Shown: positions 26,291-34,192 of the stretch, piece by piece | Numbering within the stretch: position 1 is the first letter of the stretch | Layout: each line of letters starts with the position of its first letter | Assembly (NCBI RefSeq): GCF_004005935.1 | Contig: NZ_SACQ01000007.1 | Coordinates: forward strand, 62,001 to 126,000 | From: Neptunomonas marina | GTDB lineage: Bacteria > Pseudomonadota > Gammaproteobacteria > Pseudomonadales > Balneatricaceae | Length of the DNA stretch: 64,000 nucleotides | Direction of reading: 5' to 3' | The notes under the pieces: model-generated | The model's database searches: none | What the model was told of the DNA's origin: nothing | Seen by the model: only the letters and a program-made list of their open reading frames with translations | Translations under genes and position numbers: made by a program

Positions 26291-26911
26291 ATGTCTTACG
26301 CGCTGCTGTCTTTGTTTATTCCAACCTTCTTTTTTGTCTCAATTACGCCGGGTATGTGCATGACGTTGGCGCTGAGTTTAGGAATGTCGATTGGTGTGCG
26401 CCGCAGTTTGCATATGATGTGGGGTGAGTTGCTCGGCGTCGGCTTGGTGGCGGCTGCGGCAGCTTTGGGTGTGGCAACACTGATGCTCAAGTTCCCAGAG
26501 GCCTTCGTGATTTTAAAGCTGGGTGGTGGTGCTTATCTGCTGTGGTTAGGTATCCAGATGTGGCAGTCAAAGGGCAAGCTGGTGATGCCAGAGCCTGGTT
26601 CCGAAGTTGTGGTGCAAGGCAACTTTCAACTAGCGCTCAATGGCTTTGTTACGGCGATCGCCAACCCTAAGGGGTGGGCTTTTTTTGTGACGTTACTGCC
26701 GCCGTTTCTAGATCAGAATGCGCCACTTGCGCCTCAACTGGCGGTGCTTATTCTGATGATTCTGCTCTTGGAGTTTATCTGTTTGCTGATCTACGCCAGT
26801 GGTGGAAAAGCGTTGAGCCATCTGCTGATGGATCGTGGCAATGTGAAGCTGATGAATCGTATCGCAGGTAGCCTAATGATGGTTGTGGGTGTCTGGTTAG
26901 CGTTCGGCTAA
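26291..26911 (+). CDS. LysE/RhtB family amino-acid exporter
   Basis: Membrane exporter of the LysE superfamily, 206 residues with about six hydrophobic segments. The family N-terminus is clear: FIPTFFFVSITPGMCMTLALSLGMSIGVRRSL, with the conserved TPGM at residues 19-22. The LKLGGGAYLLWLGIQMW segment near 76-92 and the FVTAIANPKGWAFFVTLLP segment near 118-136 are typical. Substrate (homoserine, threonine, lysine or other) cannot be deduced. It has its own upstream region after the dctM terminator. GGGCTG precedes the ATG as a weak ribosome site. Confidence 0.9.
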   Translation: MSYALLSLFIPTFFFVSITPGMCMTLALSLGMSIGVRRSLHMMWGELLGVGLVAAAAALGVATLMLKFPEAFVILKLGGGAYLLWLGIQMWQSKGKLVMPEPGSEVVVQGNFQLALNGFVTAIANPKGWAFFVTLLPPFLDQNAPLAPQLAVLILMILLLEFICLLIYASGGKALSHLLMDRGNVKLMNRIAGSLMMVVGVWLAFG

Positions 26912-26977
26912 CACTGTGCAAGTGCAAAAGGGTATACTGTTGGCTTTGCTAATGGTGACAGTGGAGCAAGTGTTCAG

Positions 26978-27505
26978 GTGGGTTACATAGCAGCACTATG
27001 GGGCTTTGTCGGTATCTTTTTGCTGATCGGCAGCGCCGTTGTTCGTTTGGGTTATATTGGCTTACAAACCTTTAACTACCCTTTGGAGTGGCATCATTGG
27101 TTGGCCATGGCATTTAGCATCGTGTTTATGGGCTTTGCTGAAGGCTACCGCGGGTTCCAAAAAGCGTGGGCTCCACGTGTCGCGGCGCGCATTCATTATC
27201 TATCCAAACATACCACCCCCGTTCGGTTAGTGTTGGCGCCGCTGTTTTGTATGGGCTTCTTCACTATCGAGCGCCGCCGTATGTTGGTCACCTACTGCCT
27301 AACATTTGGCATCATTTTAATGGTGCTCCTCGTGCATAAATTGGAGCAGCCTTGGCGCGGTGTGGTGGATCTAGGCGTTATTACCGGATTGATCTGGGGG
27401 CTAACAGCGCTACTGATCTTTACTGTTAAGGCGTTTTTTACCACCGCTTTTCAGCACTCTCCTGAGATTCCGCATACGGTCGAGTCATCAAGCTATGAAA
27501 GTTAA
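26978..27505 (+). CDS. Unknown four-helix membrane protein
   Basis: I do not recognise this 175-residue protein. Hydrophobic segments lie at about 3-27, 38-58, 104-121 and 128-152. A basic cytoplasmic-type loop (RVAARIHYLSKHTTPVR) lies between the second and third, and the C-terminus is polar. The GTG at 26978 is the best in-frame start, with GGAG about 11 bases upstream. It overlaps the following small lipoprotein gene by 11 bases, so the two are probably co-expressed. Coding character matches its neighbours. Confidence 0.7.
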   Translation: MGYIAALWGFVGIFLLIGSAVVRLGYIGLQTFNYPLEWHHWLAMAFSIVFMGFAEGYRGFQKAWAPRVAARIHYLSKHTTPVRLVLAPLFCMGFFTIERRRMLVTYCLTFGIILMVLLVHKLEQPWRGVVDLGVITGLIWGLTALLIFTVKAFFTTAFQHSPEIPHTVESSSYES

Positions 27506-27680
27506 ACTGTTGCTAGTGTTGAGTTTTGCCTTGTGTCTACAAGGGTGTGTCTTAACAAAAGTTGTGACGGTACCCATGCGTATCGGCGGTGCTGTGATTT
27601 CAGTGGTTCCCGTGATAGGTGACCCGATAGATGAGAGTATCGATACCGTGGCAGATGGTATCGATACAATACCGATCTAA
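27495..27680 (+). CDS. Small lipoprotein (DUF6726-like)
   Basis: Predicted lipoprotein of 61 residues. A signal peptide with lipobox LQGC (C18) is followed by VLTKVVTVPMRIGGAVIS and a VPVIGDPIDES segment, then an acidic C-terminus. I recall similar very short proteins, grouped as DUF6726, with the same Cys-x-LTKVVTVPMR pattern; their function is unknown. It overlaps the membrane protein upstream by 11 bases and ends just before a bidirectional terminator. Confidence 0.75.
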   Translation: MKVKLLLVLSFALCLQGCVLTKVVTVPMRIGGAVISVVPVIGDPIDESIDTVADGIDTIPI

Positions 27681-27681
27681 T

Positions 27682-27709
27682 AAAAGAGCTCCCATCGGGG
27701 AGCTTTTTT
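27682..27709. terminator. Bidirectional terminator between the lipoprotein gene and ilvA
   Basis: GAGCTCCC/GGGAGCTC-like stem with an ATCG loop, flanked by AAAA and TTTTTT, between two convergent genes. Confidence 0.9.
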
Positions 27710-27722
27710 GTGGCTGCTTTTG

Positions 27723-29240
27723 TTACTGTAAGAAGAGCTGATACGCGGGGTTGTCGGTCTCTTCCCAGAAGTTGTAACCGATCTCATTGAGATAGTGCTG
27801 AACTTCGTCGCGCTCCTCTTCAGGAACCTGCATCCCCACCAATACGCGCCCGTATGCTGCACCATGGTTCCTGTAATGGAACATCGAGATATTCCAACGC
27901 CCGCCTAAGGTGCTGAGGAATTTCATCAAAGCGCCTGGGCGTTCTGGAAACTCAAAGCGATAGACCACTTCATTGGTGACGCTCTTGGGAGCATGGCCAC
28001 CTACCATATAACGCACGTGTAGCTTGGCTGATTCGTTATCCGTAAGGTCAACCACTTCACCAATATGCTCTTGCATCTCGGCGAGTAGCTCCGCTTTACC
28101 GTCATTGTTGGCGCGGATCTGAACGCCTGCAAATACGACGGCTTCGCTATCGCTGCTATAGCGGTAGTTGAATTCGGTAATGTTACGCTTGCCCAGTGCT
28201 GCACAGAATTTACGGAAGCTGCCGGGTTTTTCAGGGATCTTCGCAGCGATGATCGCTTCACGCTTTTCACCCAGCTCCGAGCGCTCAGCGATGTGGCGCA
28301 AGCGGTCGAAGTTGACGTTGGCACCGGAGTTGATCGCCACCAGTGTTTTGTCTTCAAGGTTATGCGTCTGCGCATATTTTTTTAGACCGGCTACACCCAG
28401 CGCACCCGCTGGCTCACAGATAGAGCGGGTATCGTCATAGATATCTTTGATCGCCGCGCAGATCTCATCGGTTGTTACCGTGATCACGTCATCGACAAAC
28501 TCTTTACACATCTCGTAGGTATTTGCGCCAATTTGCGCCACCGCAACGCCATCGGCGAAGATGCCAACCTGAGATAGGGTAAGACGCTCGCCACTGTCCA
28601 TCGCTAGCTTCAAGCAAGCAGAGTCTTCTGACTCAACGCCGATCACTTTGATACCAGGGCGAACATATTTAATGTATGTCGCGACGCCTGCGATAAGGCC
28701 ACCACCTCCTACTGGGATGAAAATAGCTTCAATAGGGCCAGATTCCTGCTCAATAATCTCCATGCCGACGGTGCCCTGACCTGCGATAACATCGGGGTCA
28801 TCAAAGGGGTGGACATACGTTTTACCCTCTTTCTCCACCAGCTCTTGCGCCAGTTTGGAGGCGTCATCGAACGCATCGCCGTGCAGGACAACGCGTCCAC
28901 CTAAGCGGCGCACATTGTTGACCTTCACATCAGGGGTTGTTTTTGGCATCACAATAGTCGCATCAACGCCCAAGCGCTGTGCAGCCATCGCTAACCCTTG
29001 TGCATGGTTACCAGCGGATGCGGCAACCACACCGCGTGCTTTTTCAGCTTCGGTCAGCTGAATCATTTTGTTGTATGCGCCACGAATTTTGAAAGAGAAT
29101 ACCGGCTGCTCATCTTCGCGCTTGAGCAGTACGCGGTTATTCAGACGTTCAGACAGGCCGCGTGCGGGTGACAGCGGCGTTTTTACGGCTACGTCATAGA
29201 CGCGAGCCTGCAGTATTTTCTTGATGTATCTATGCGGCAT
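27723..29240 (-). CDS. ilvA: Biosynthetic threonine ammonia-lyase
   Basis: Deaminates threonine to 2-oxobutanoate, first committed step of isoleucine synthesis; cytoplasmic, PLP-dependent. The 505-residue protein carries the PLP lysine K51 in SFKIRGAYNKM, the glycine loop SAGNHAQGLA near 85-94 and VGGGGLIAG near 188-196. Two C-terminal ACT-like regulatory domains follow (about 335-410 and 425-500; each begins EKPGSFRKF or ERPGALMKF), which gives isoleucine/valine control in the family. The long form shows the biosynthetic type, not the short catabolic one. The start matches Pseudomonas IlvA (Y-IKKIL-ARVYDVA). It is divergent from rpiA with 187 bases between. Confidence 0.97.
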   Translation of the reverse strand: MPHRYIKKILQARVYDVAVKTPLSPARGLSERLNNRVLLKREDEQPVFSFKIRGAYNKMIQLTEAEKARGVVAASAGNHAQGLAMAAQRLGVDATIVMPKTTPDVKVNNVRRLGGRVVLHGDAFDDASKLAQELVEKEGKTYVHPFDDPDVIAGQGTVGMEIIEQESGPIEAIFIPVGGGGLIAGVATYIKYVRPGIKVIGVESEDSACLKLAMDSGERLTLSQVGIFADGVAVAQIGANTYEMCKEFVDDVITVTTDEICAAIKDIYDDTRSICEPAGALGVAGLKKYAQTHNLEDKTLVAINSGANVNFDRLRHIAERSELGEKREAIIAAKIPEKPGSFRKFCAALGKRNITEFNYRYSSDSEAVVFAGVQIRANNDGKAELLAEMQEHIGEVVDLTDNESAKLHVRYMVGGHAPKSVTNEVVYRFEFPERPGALMKFLSTLGGRWNISMFHYRNHGAAYGRVLVGMQVPEEERDEVQHYLNEIGYNFWEETDNPAYQLFLQ

Positions 29241-29427
29241 GATAGGAGATTCTTTGTAGTAATAATGGACTGCACCGCGGCACAGTTAAGTAGACCAATA
29301 GCCCCGCAGCCTTGAGCAAAAGCGAGGGGATCAGAAATCGTACAAGTTGCGCTGCTATTCGTCTACAAGCGCGACGCAATGGCGCGTATAATTTCGACTA
29401 AAGCCAACCTTCAAGTGAGAAAACAGC

Positions 29428-30102
29428 ATGACACAAGATGAGATGAAGCAAGCGGTCGCACAGGCTGCCGTTGATTACATACAGCCTAAGCTTTCTAGCG
29501 ACTCGGTTGTTGGTGTCGGAACGGGCTCAACGGCTAACTTCTTTATCGACGCCTTGGCGAAGGTGAAGCACCTATTTGATGGTGCCGTGGCAAGCTCTGA
29601 AGCTACAGCTGAGCGCCTTAAAGCGCACGGAATCACGGTGTATGACTTGAACGAAGCAAACGTACTGGATGTGTATGTTGATGGCGCTGATGAGTTTGAT
29701 GGCCACCTAAACCTAGTCAAAGGCGGAGGCGGTGCCTTAACACGCGAGAAGATCGTTGCGGCCGTGGCAAAGGAGTTTGTTTGTATTGTTGATGCGAGCA
29801 AAAAAGTCGACGTATTGGGCGATTTTCCATTGCCGATCGAGGTGATACCGATGGCGCGCTCTTACGTGGCACGTGAAATTGTTAAGCTGGAAGGGATGCC
29901 GGTCTATCGTGAGGGCTTTGTAACGGATAACGGCAATGAAATTCTGGATGTACACCATCTCGATATCGTCAATCCGAAAGAGCTAGAGCGCACTTTAAAC
30001 AATGTAGTGGGTGTGGTGACGTGCGGTCTTTTCGCGAATCGCGGTGCGAATATTGTATTGATGGGCACGGAGCGTGGTGTCGAGACGATTAAGCTTTCTT
30101 AA
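29428..30102 (+). CDS. rpiA: Ribose-5-phosphate isomerase A
   Basis: Interconverts ribose-5-phosphate and ribulose-5-phosphate in the pentose phosphate pathway. The 224-residue protein has the family phosphate loop [13 protein letters not shown] at about 30-42, the active-site region DGADEFD near 85-91, the [11 protein letters not shown] loop near 98-108 with the catalytic lysine/glutamate region, and the [15 protein letters not shown] end. Length matches E. coli RpiA (219). A TATAAT element at 29387-29392 lies 35 bases upstream, with no convincing -35 box. Divergent from ilvA, as in Pseudomonas. Confidence 0.97.
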   Translation: MTQDEMKQAVAQAAVDYIQPKLSSDSVVGVGTGSTANFFIDALAKVKHLFDGAVASSEATAERLKAHGITVYDLNEANVLDVYVDGADEFDGHLNLVKGGGGALTREKIVAAVAKEFVCIVDASKKVDVLGDFPLPIEVIPMARSYVAREIVKLEGMPVYREGFVTDNGNEILDVHHLDIVNPKELERTLNNVVGVVTCGLFANRGANIVLMGTERGVETIKLS

Positions 30103-30121
30103 GTTGTCGCGCCTAGATAAG

Positions 30122-30149
30122 AAAAAACCGCGTTTAACGCGGTTTTTTT
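30122..30149. terminator. Terminator after rpiA
   Basis: ACCGCGTT/AACGCGGT with a one-base centre, flanked by an A-run and seven T. It lies between rpiA and the convergent 40-residue gene and can serve both. Confidence 0.88.
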
Positions 30150-30153
30150 CATT

Positions 30154-30276
30154 TCACTGCACGATTTTAACAAGTGCGATGCTGACCGGCATAGTGACCC
30201 AAAGCATGGCCACTAGGTTGACCGCTACCCAGCCAAAGCTTGCTGAGTCACGAAAGTTTTCATCATGATCTGCCAT
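30154..30276 (-). CDS. Unrecognised 40-residue membrane miniprotein
   Basis: A short open frame on the minus strand encodes 40 residues. An acidic N-terminus (MADHDENFRD) leads to a single hydrophobic helix from about residue 15 to 37 (FGWVAVNLVAMLWV, then MPVSIALVKIV). AGGGTG lies 9 bases upstream of the ATG, a good ribosome site. The stop codon sits directly beside the rpiA terminator, which can act in this direction too. I know no named family. The good ribosome site, membrane-like sequence and terminator support a real gene. Confidence 0.6.
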   Translation of the reverse strand: MADHDENFRDSASFGWVAVNLVAMLWVTMPVSIALVKIVQ

Positions 30277-30416
30277 AAAATTCACCCTGATAATTTGTTA
30301 ATTGCATAGAACTGTATTTTTTTTGGGCGGAATCTTAGCAGTAAAAGTGAGGGTTTTATAGCGTTAGGTTATATCCCTTCTTTTTGTAATGTTATTCGGG
30401 TCTAGAGCCAAGCCTT

Positions 30417-31010
30417 TCAAAGGCACCAATCTCCCGCCATTTTCTGTAGTAGCACTTTATTGCGCGATGGTTTCTCGCGTGGGCCATTGGCATTCAAAAT
30501 ACGCAGCACCCAGCGCTCCAGATAGCTAGGCAGCGGGGTTGCGGCGTCTGTTGTAGTGGCGATATAGAATTGATCAACGGCGTATCGTGCTGTGAAAACG
30601 TGGCCGGTAGTGGTGTCCACCATAATGAGCCCCTCCTGTAAGCCGCCACAGTGGTCGCGAGTGCCCTTCATAATTAAGAAGGGCTCGCGCACTTGTATCG
30701 GTACAAAGCCGCCGCCTAAATTTTTGAAGAGGCGTTGAAACTCCTGCTCCCCCAACAGAGTCAGTAGAACGACGTATAGGTAATCCTCGTACATCGGTTC
30801 GCGCAGGTATTGGCTATGGTAGCGCTTGAGCTTAGCGGCGCTCTCAGGATCAACAAAGATCTGATTATCCTCAGCTGCGTAACGAATGGTGACTTGGTGG
30901 TGCCAGGCCTGTTTTGGTACAGCTTGGAGTGACGGTTGCCAGAGCATTAAGCCCAGCATCAGCCAGAACCACGTAGCGTTTGGTGTTAGGGAAAGAGGTT
31001 TAAATTTCAT
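30417..31010 (-). CDS. Unknown exported protein
   Basis: A 197-residue protein with a long N-terminal signal (hydrophobic at about 13-27, cleavage probably after LQA near 30). The mature part contains YEDYLYVVLLTLLGEQEFQRLF (about 74-95, given as a region), an FLIMKGTRDHCGG segment with one Cys, and a second Cys at the C-terminus (DWCL), so a disulfide is possible. The layout of a Cys-containing loop followed by strands and LERWV faintly recalls lysozyme inhibitors of the Ivy type; this is a guess. It is divergent from the DUF748 gene with 136 bases between. Confidence 0.6.
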   Translation of the reverse strand: MKFKPLSLTPNATWFWLMLGLMLWQPSLQAVPKQAWHHQVTIRYAAEDNQIFVDPESAAKLKRYHSQYLREPMYEDYLYVVLLTLLGEQEFQRLFKNLGGGFVPIQVREPFLIMKGTRDHCGGLQEGLIMVDTTTGHVFTARYAVDQFYIATTTDAATPLPSYLERWVLRILNANGPREKPSRNKVLLQKMAGDWCL

Positions 31011-31146
31011 CGTATCGGTGCAAGGATGCTGTTAGGTTACACGCTAGCTTAGCGGGTAGCGCGTGTGATGGCGCTAGCGCTTAAGTTGTAAGTATTCGGC
31101 AAACGATCAAGGTTGAGAAAACTGCTTTTGTGAGCAAAGGATTTAT

Positions 31147-34100
31147 ATGAAGCTACTGTTATCGCTTATTGTCATCGTCTTACTTGGGTTACATACGCTG
31201 CCATACTTGGTGCGTGACCAAGTGGTGATTTGGTTGCGGGACCACGGTGCGCAGGAGGCGCATTTTGAAGCGATTAATATCAACTGGTTTGATGGCTCTA
31301 TCGCTCTTACGAAGCTTTCCGCGACCGCTCCTGATGCGCCTCCGATTAATGTTGGACAGCTGGATCTGGGCATCGATTACAAAGCGCTGTTTGAGCAACG
31401 CGTACTCGTTAAGCACCTTGCTGTGAAAGAGGTGCAAACAGGGCTGTATCAAAAGCAAGATGATCTATGGCTTGGGCCGATCAACTTAAGTGCATTGTCA
31501 GACGATAAACCAGAGAGCCCCGATACTACCGCGAGCGACGAGCCATCGGCATGGCGCTTTGGTATTCAGTCTGTTGCGATCGATTCGTTGGTTTGGGCGC
31601 TGGATATTCCGCCGTATAAGCAGAGCCTGTTTATCGAAACGGCCGAACTGAATTCGTTGTTGCAATGGGATGAGCAAGCGACGACAGCGCTGCAACTGAA
31701 AGGCACCTTGAACGGCTCTTCGTTTGATATTGAGAGTGAAGCTACGCCACTGCCTGCGCAAAAGGTATCTACCTTATCCCTAAAGTTGGATCAGTTCCCG
31801 TTAGAAAGCGTCGCTGCGCCGTGGGTGCCGCAACTAAAAGGAACCTTGACGACGAACCTCTCTGTTAAAGTGGATCTCACCGATCTGAGCGGCCGCATTG
31901 AGCATACCGGTGATATCAAGGTAACGGGCTTTCGCTGGCAGGACGAGGGTCTATCAGCCAAAGACCAAGTGCTGACATGGGCAGGTAAAGGGGTCGTTGA
32001 TCTTAAAGACGCCGCACCAGAGAAGATCACCTTAGCCGGGCGAATCCAATCAAATGGTGTGGCATTGCAGCAGGATGACGCGCTTGACCTGACACTGGCC
32101 AAACTGGGGTGGCGAGGTGATATCGCCATGGCTTTTGCCAATGGTCAGCTTAAGCAGGTAAAAGGCCCGCAGACGGTTAGCTTGGGTCAGCTCGATCTGA
32201 CTCAACCGGGACTACAACTGAGCGCAAAGAGCCTCACGCAGCAAGGTCCGCTAACGCTCGATTTTGGTAAGCAAGGCCCACAGCGTATAACGCTGGGTAC
32301 AGCGCTAGATGTACAAACGCTAAGCTTACAGCAGGGTGAGATGGCGCTGCAGTTGGACAGCGTTCGCCAGCAAGGGCCGTTGTCGGTGACATTAGGGGAG
32401 GGCGGACCACAGCAAGTGACTGCGGCGATTGATGCCGCATTAGCGGGGCTATCGTTATCGCAACCAGCGTTGCAGCTGAAAATGGCTGGCGCTGATATCC
32501 GCTCTCAAACTGAACTCGCTTGGCGGGAAGCGGAGCTAGCAACGATTAGTGCTACTCCTGACATTCGCCTCAAGGGGCTAGATCTTAGTCAAACAACGGG
32601 GCTGGTGGTGCGCACTGATAGTGCCACTCTCAAGGCGCAGCTCAACGAGATGTCACCCACCGCACCCAAAATTACGGCGGCCGATGTCGCGCTTGAACAG
32701 CTCTATGTAGCGGCAGATAAAGCACCCTTAACGCTTGCCTCACTGGATCAACTGGCGCTGAGCAATGGCTATTATGATGCCAAGATGATCAGTGCGGACC
32801 GTATCCGCTTGGCAAATCTAAAAGCGAACTACCAAGAGGGCTCAGCGCCCATGGTGGCAGCGGGCAGTATTGATATCGCGCAGTTCAGTATGACTGAGCT
32901 AGCGCGGCTTGTTATTGAGTCCATTGTGATCAATCAAATGACGACCGAAGTCACGGTCACTAAAGCGCAAGCGATCAAAGAGGTTGAGCGCTTACAAGCG
33001 GCGTTGGCAACGCTATCGGGCCCTAGCGCCGCACCCGAGAAGGGCGTTAAATCCGACAACAACGATGCAGGCATGACCGTGCGTATCGGAAAAGTCAGCC
33101 TGGCTGATACAAATCTGGTGCGTTTTGCGGACAATAGCGTGGCGCCACGTTTTCAGTCTGAAGCGAGCATTACCGCGCTGAATATCGCCAATATTGATAC
33201 CGGCTCGGAGCAGCAAAGCCAGTTTAGTGCCAAAGCCACGATCAACAAGCGTGCTTCACTGGCGGTGGATGGCAAGCTAAACCTGTTTGGCGCAGATAAA
33301 AATGGCAACTGGAAGCTAGAACTTAACAACATGCAGCTACCAGTGATCAGCCCGTACGCCGGAAAGTTTATCGGCTACTACCTACAAAGTGGCCAGATGA
33401 ACTTTGCTAGTGATGTCACATTGAAAAAGAGTGAGCTGTCAGGCACGAATCAGATCGACCTGCGCCGTATCGAAGTGCAGCCCGCACAAAATAGCGCGAC
33501 CGGTAAGTTCAACCAGCAGTTGAGTATGCCATTAGGCACCGCCATCGCGGTGCTTGAAGACGGCAACGATAATATCAAGCTAGATCTGCCCGTTGAAGGC
33601 TCCTTGAACGACCCTAAGTTTGGCTATCAGAGTATTGTTGAGCGGCTCGCGAAAAAGGGCCTCAAGCAGGCTGCGTTTAGCTTCCTTACCAAGTCACTTC
33701 AGCCATATGGGGCGCTGATCTCCATTGCTAAAACGGCGATCGATGCCAGCCAGTCCGGGGCGTTTATCAATCTGGCACCGGTTGGGTTTGTGGCGGGTGA
33801 AAACCAGCCTAATGCAGACGCTAGCGATTACGTTGCGAAAATCTCAGGGATGCTCAAAGAGCGTGATGCACTGCGCTTGAATGTGTGCGGAAACGCGGTT
33901 TTAGCAGATAAACAAGCACTGCTGCCTGAACTTGAAAAGATGAACAAAAAGCGTGAAAAGCCACTAACTGCCGAACAGCTTGATGAAATAGTGACGGATA
34001 AGCTTCAAGTGCTCGCGGGTGAACGTGGCGAAACCGTTATGGATATGTTGCTGAAACAGGGCGTGCCGCAGAAGCAGTTGTTTAGCTGCTTTGCCGTGCC

Positions 34101-34149
34101 GAATACGAAGAACGCAGAGTTAACGCCGGGGGTTGCGTTAGCGTTGTAA
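31147..34149 (+). CDS. DUF748 / AsmA-like envelope protein
   Basis: A 1000-residue protein with an N-terminal membrane anchor (about 2-20) and a long beta-rich periplasmic region. The DUF748-type features are the start AHFEAININWFDGSIALTKL (about 38-56), the KLNLFGADKNGNWKLELNNM part near 715, and the late segment LSMPLGTAIAVLEDGNDNIKLDLPVEGSLNDPKF (near 795-828), all given as regions. Short internal repeats of the type QGPLTLDFGKQGPQ and QGPLSVTLGEGGPQ occur near 365 and 405. Large AsmA/DUF748 proteins are thought to bridge membranes or assist lipid transport; no direct role is known here. Monocistronic, with a terminator. Confidence 0.85.
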   Translation: MKLLLSLIVIVLLGLHTLPYLVRDQVVIWLRDHGAQEAHFEAININWFDGSIALTKLSATAPDAPPINVGQLDLGIDYKALFEQRVLVKHLAVKEVQTGLYQKQDDLWLGPINLSALSDDKPESPDTTASDEPSAWRFGIQSVAIDSLVWALDIPPYKQSLFIETAELNSLLQWDEQATTALQLKGTLNGSSFDIESEATPLPAQKVSTLSLKLDQFPLESVAAPWVPQLKGTLTTNLSVKVDLTDLSGRIEHTGDIKVTGFRWQDEGLSAKDQVLTWAGKGVVDLKDAAPEKITLAGRIQSNGVALQQDDALDLTLAKLGWRGDIAMAFANGQLKQVKGPQTVSLGQLDLTQPGLQLSAKSLTQQGPLTLDFGKQGPQRITLGTALDVQTLSLQQGEMALQLDSVRQQGPLSVTLGEGGPQQVTAAIDAALAGLSLSQPALQLKMAGADIRSQTELAWREAELATISATPDIRLKGLDLSQTTGLVVRTDSATLKAQLNEMSPTAPKITAADVALEQLYVAADKAPLTLASLDQLALSNGYYDAKMISADRIRLANLKANYQEGSAPMVAAGSIDIAQFSMTELARLVIESIVINQMTTEVTVTKAQAIKEVERLQAALATLSGPSAAPEKGVKSDNNDAGMTVRIGKVSLADTNLVRFADNSVAPRFQSEASITALNIANIDTGSEQQSQFSAKATINKRASLAVDGKLNLFGADKNGNWKLELNNMQLPVISPYAGKFIGYYLQSGQMNFASDVTLKKSELSGTNQIDLRRIEVQPAQNSATGKFNQQLSMPLGTAIAVLEDGNDNIKLDLPVEGSLNDPKFGYQSIVERLAKKGLKQAAFSFLTKSLQPYGALISIAKTAIDASQSGAFINLAPVGFVAGENQPNADASDYVAKISGMLKERDALRLNVCGNAVLADKQALLPELEKMNKKREKPLTAEQLDEIVTDKLQVLAGERGETVMDMLLKQGVPQKQLFSCFAVPNTKNAELTPGVALAL

Positions 34150-34159
34150 CAAACAATAG

Positions 34160-34186
34160 AAAGGGGCCTGAGGCCCCTTTATTTTT
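34160..34186. terminator. Bidirectional terminator after the DUF748 gene
   Basis: AAGGGGCC/GGCCCCTT with a three-base loop (TGA), followed by ATTTTT on the plus strand, between convergent genes. Confidence 0.85.
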
Positions 34187-34192
34187 GTGAGT

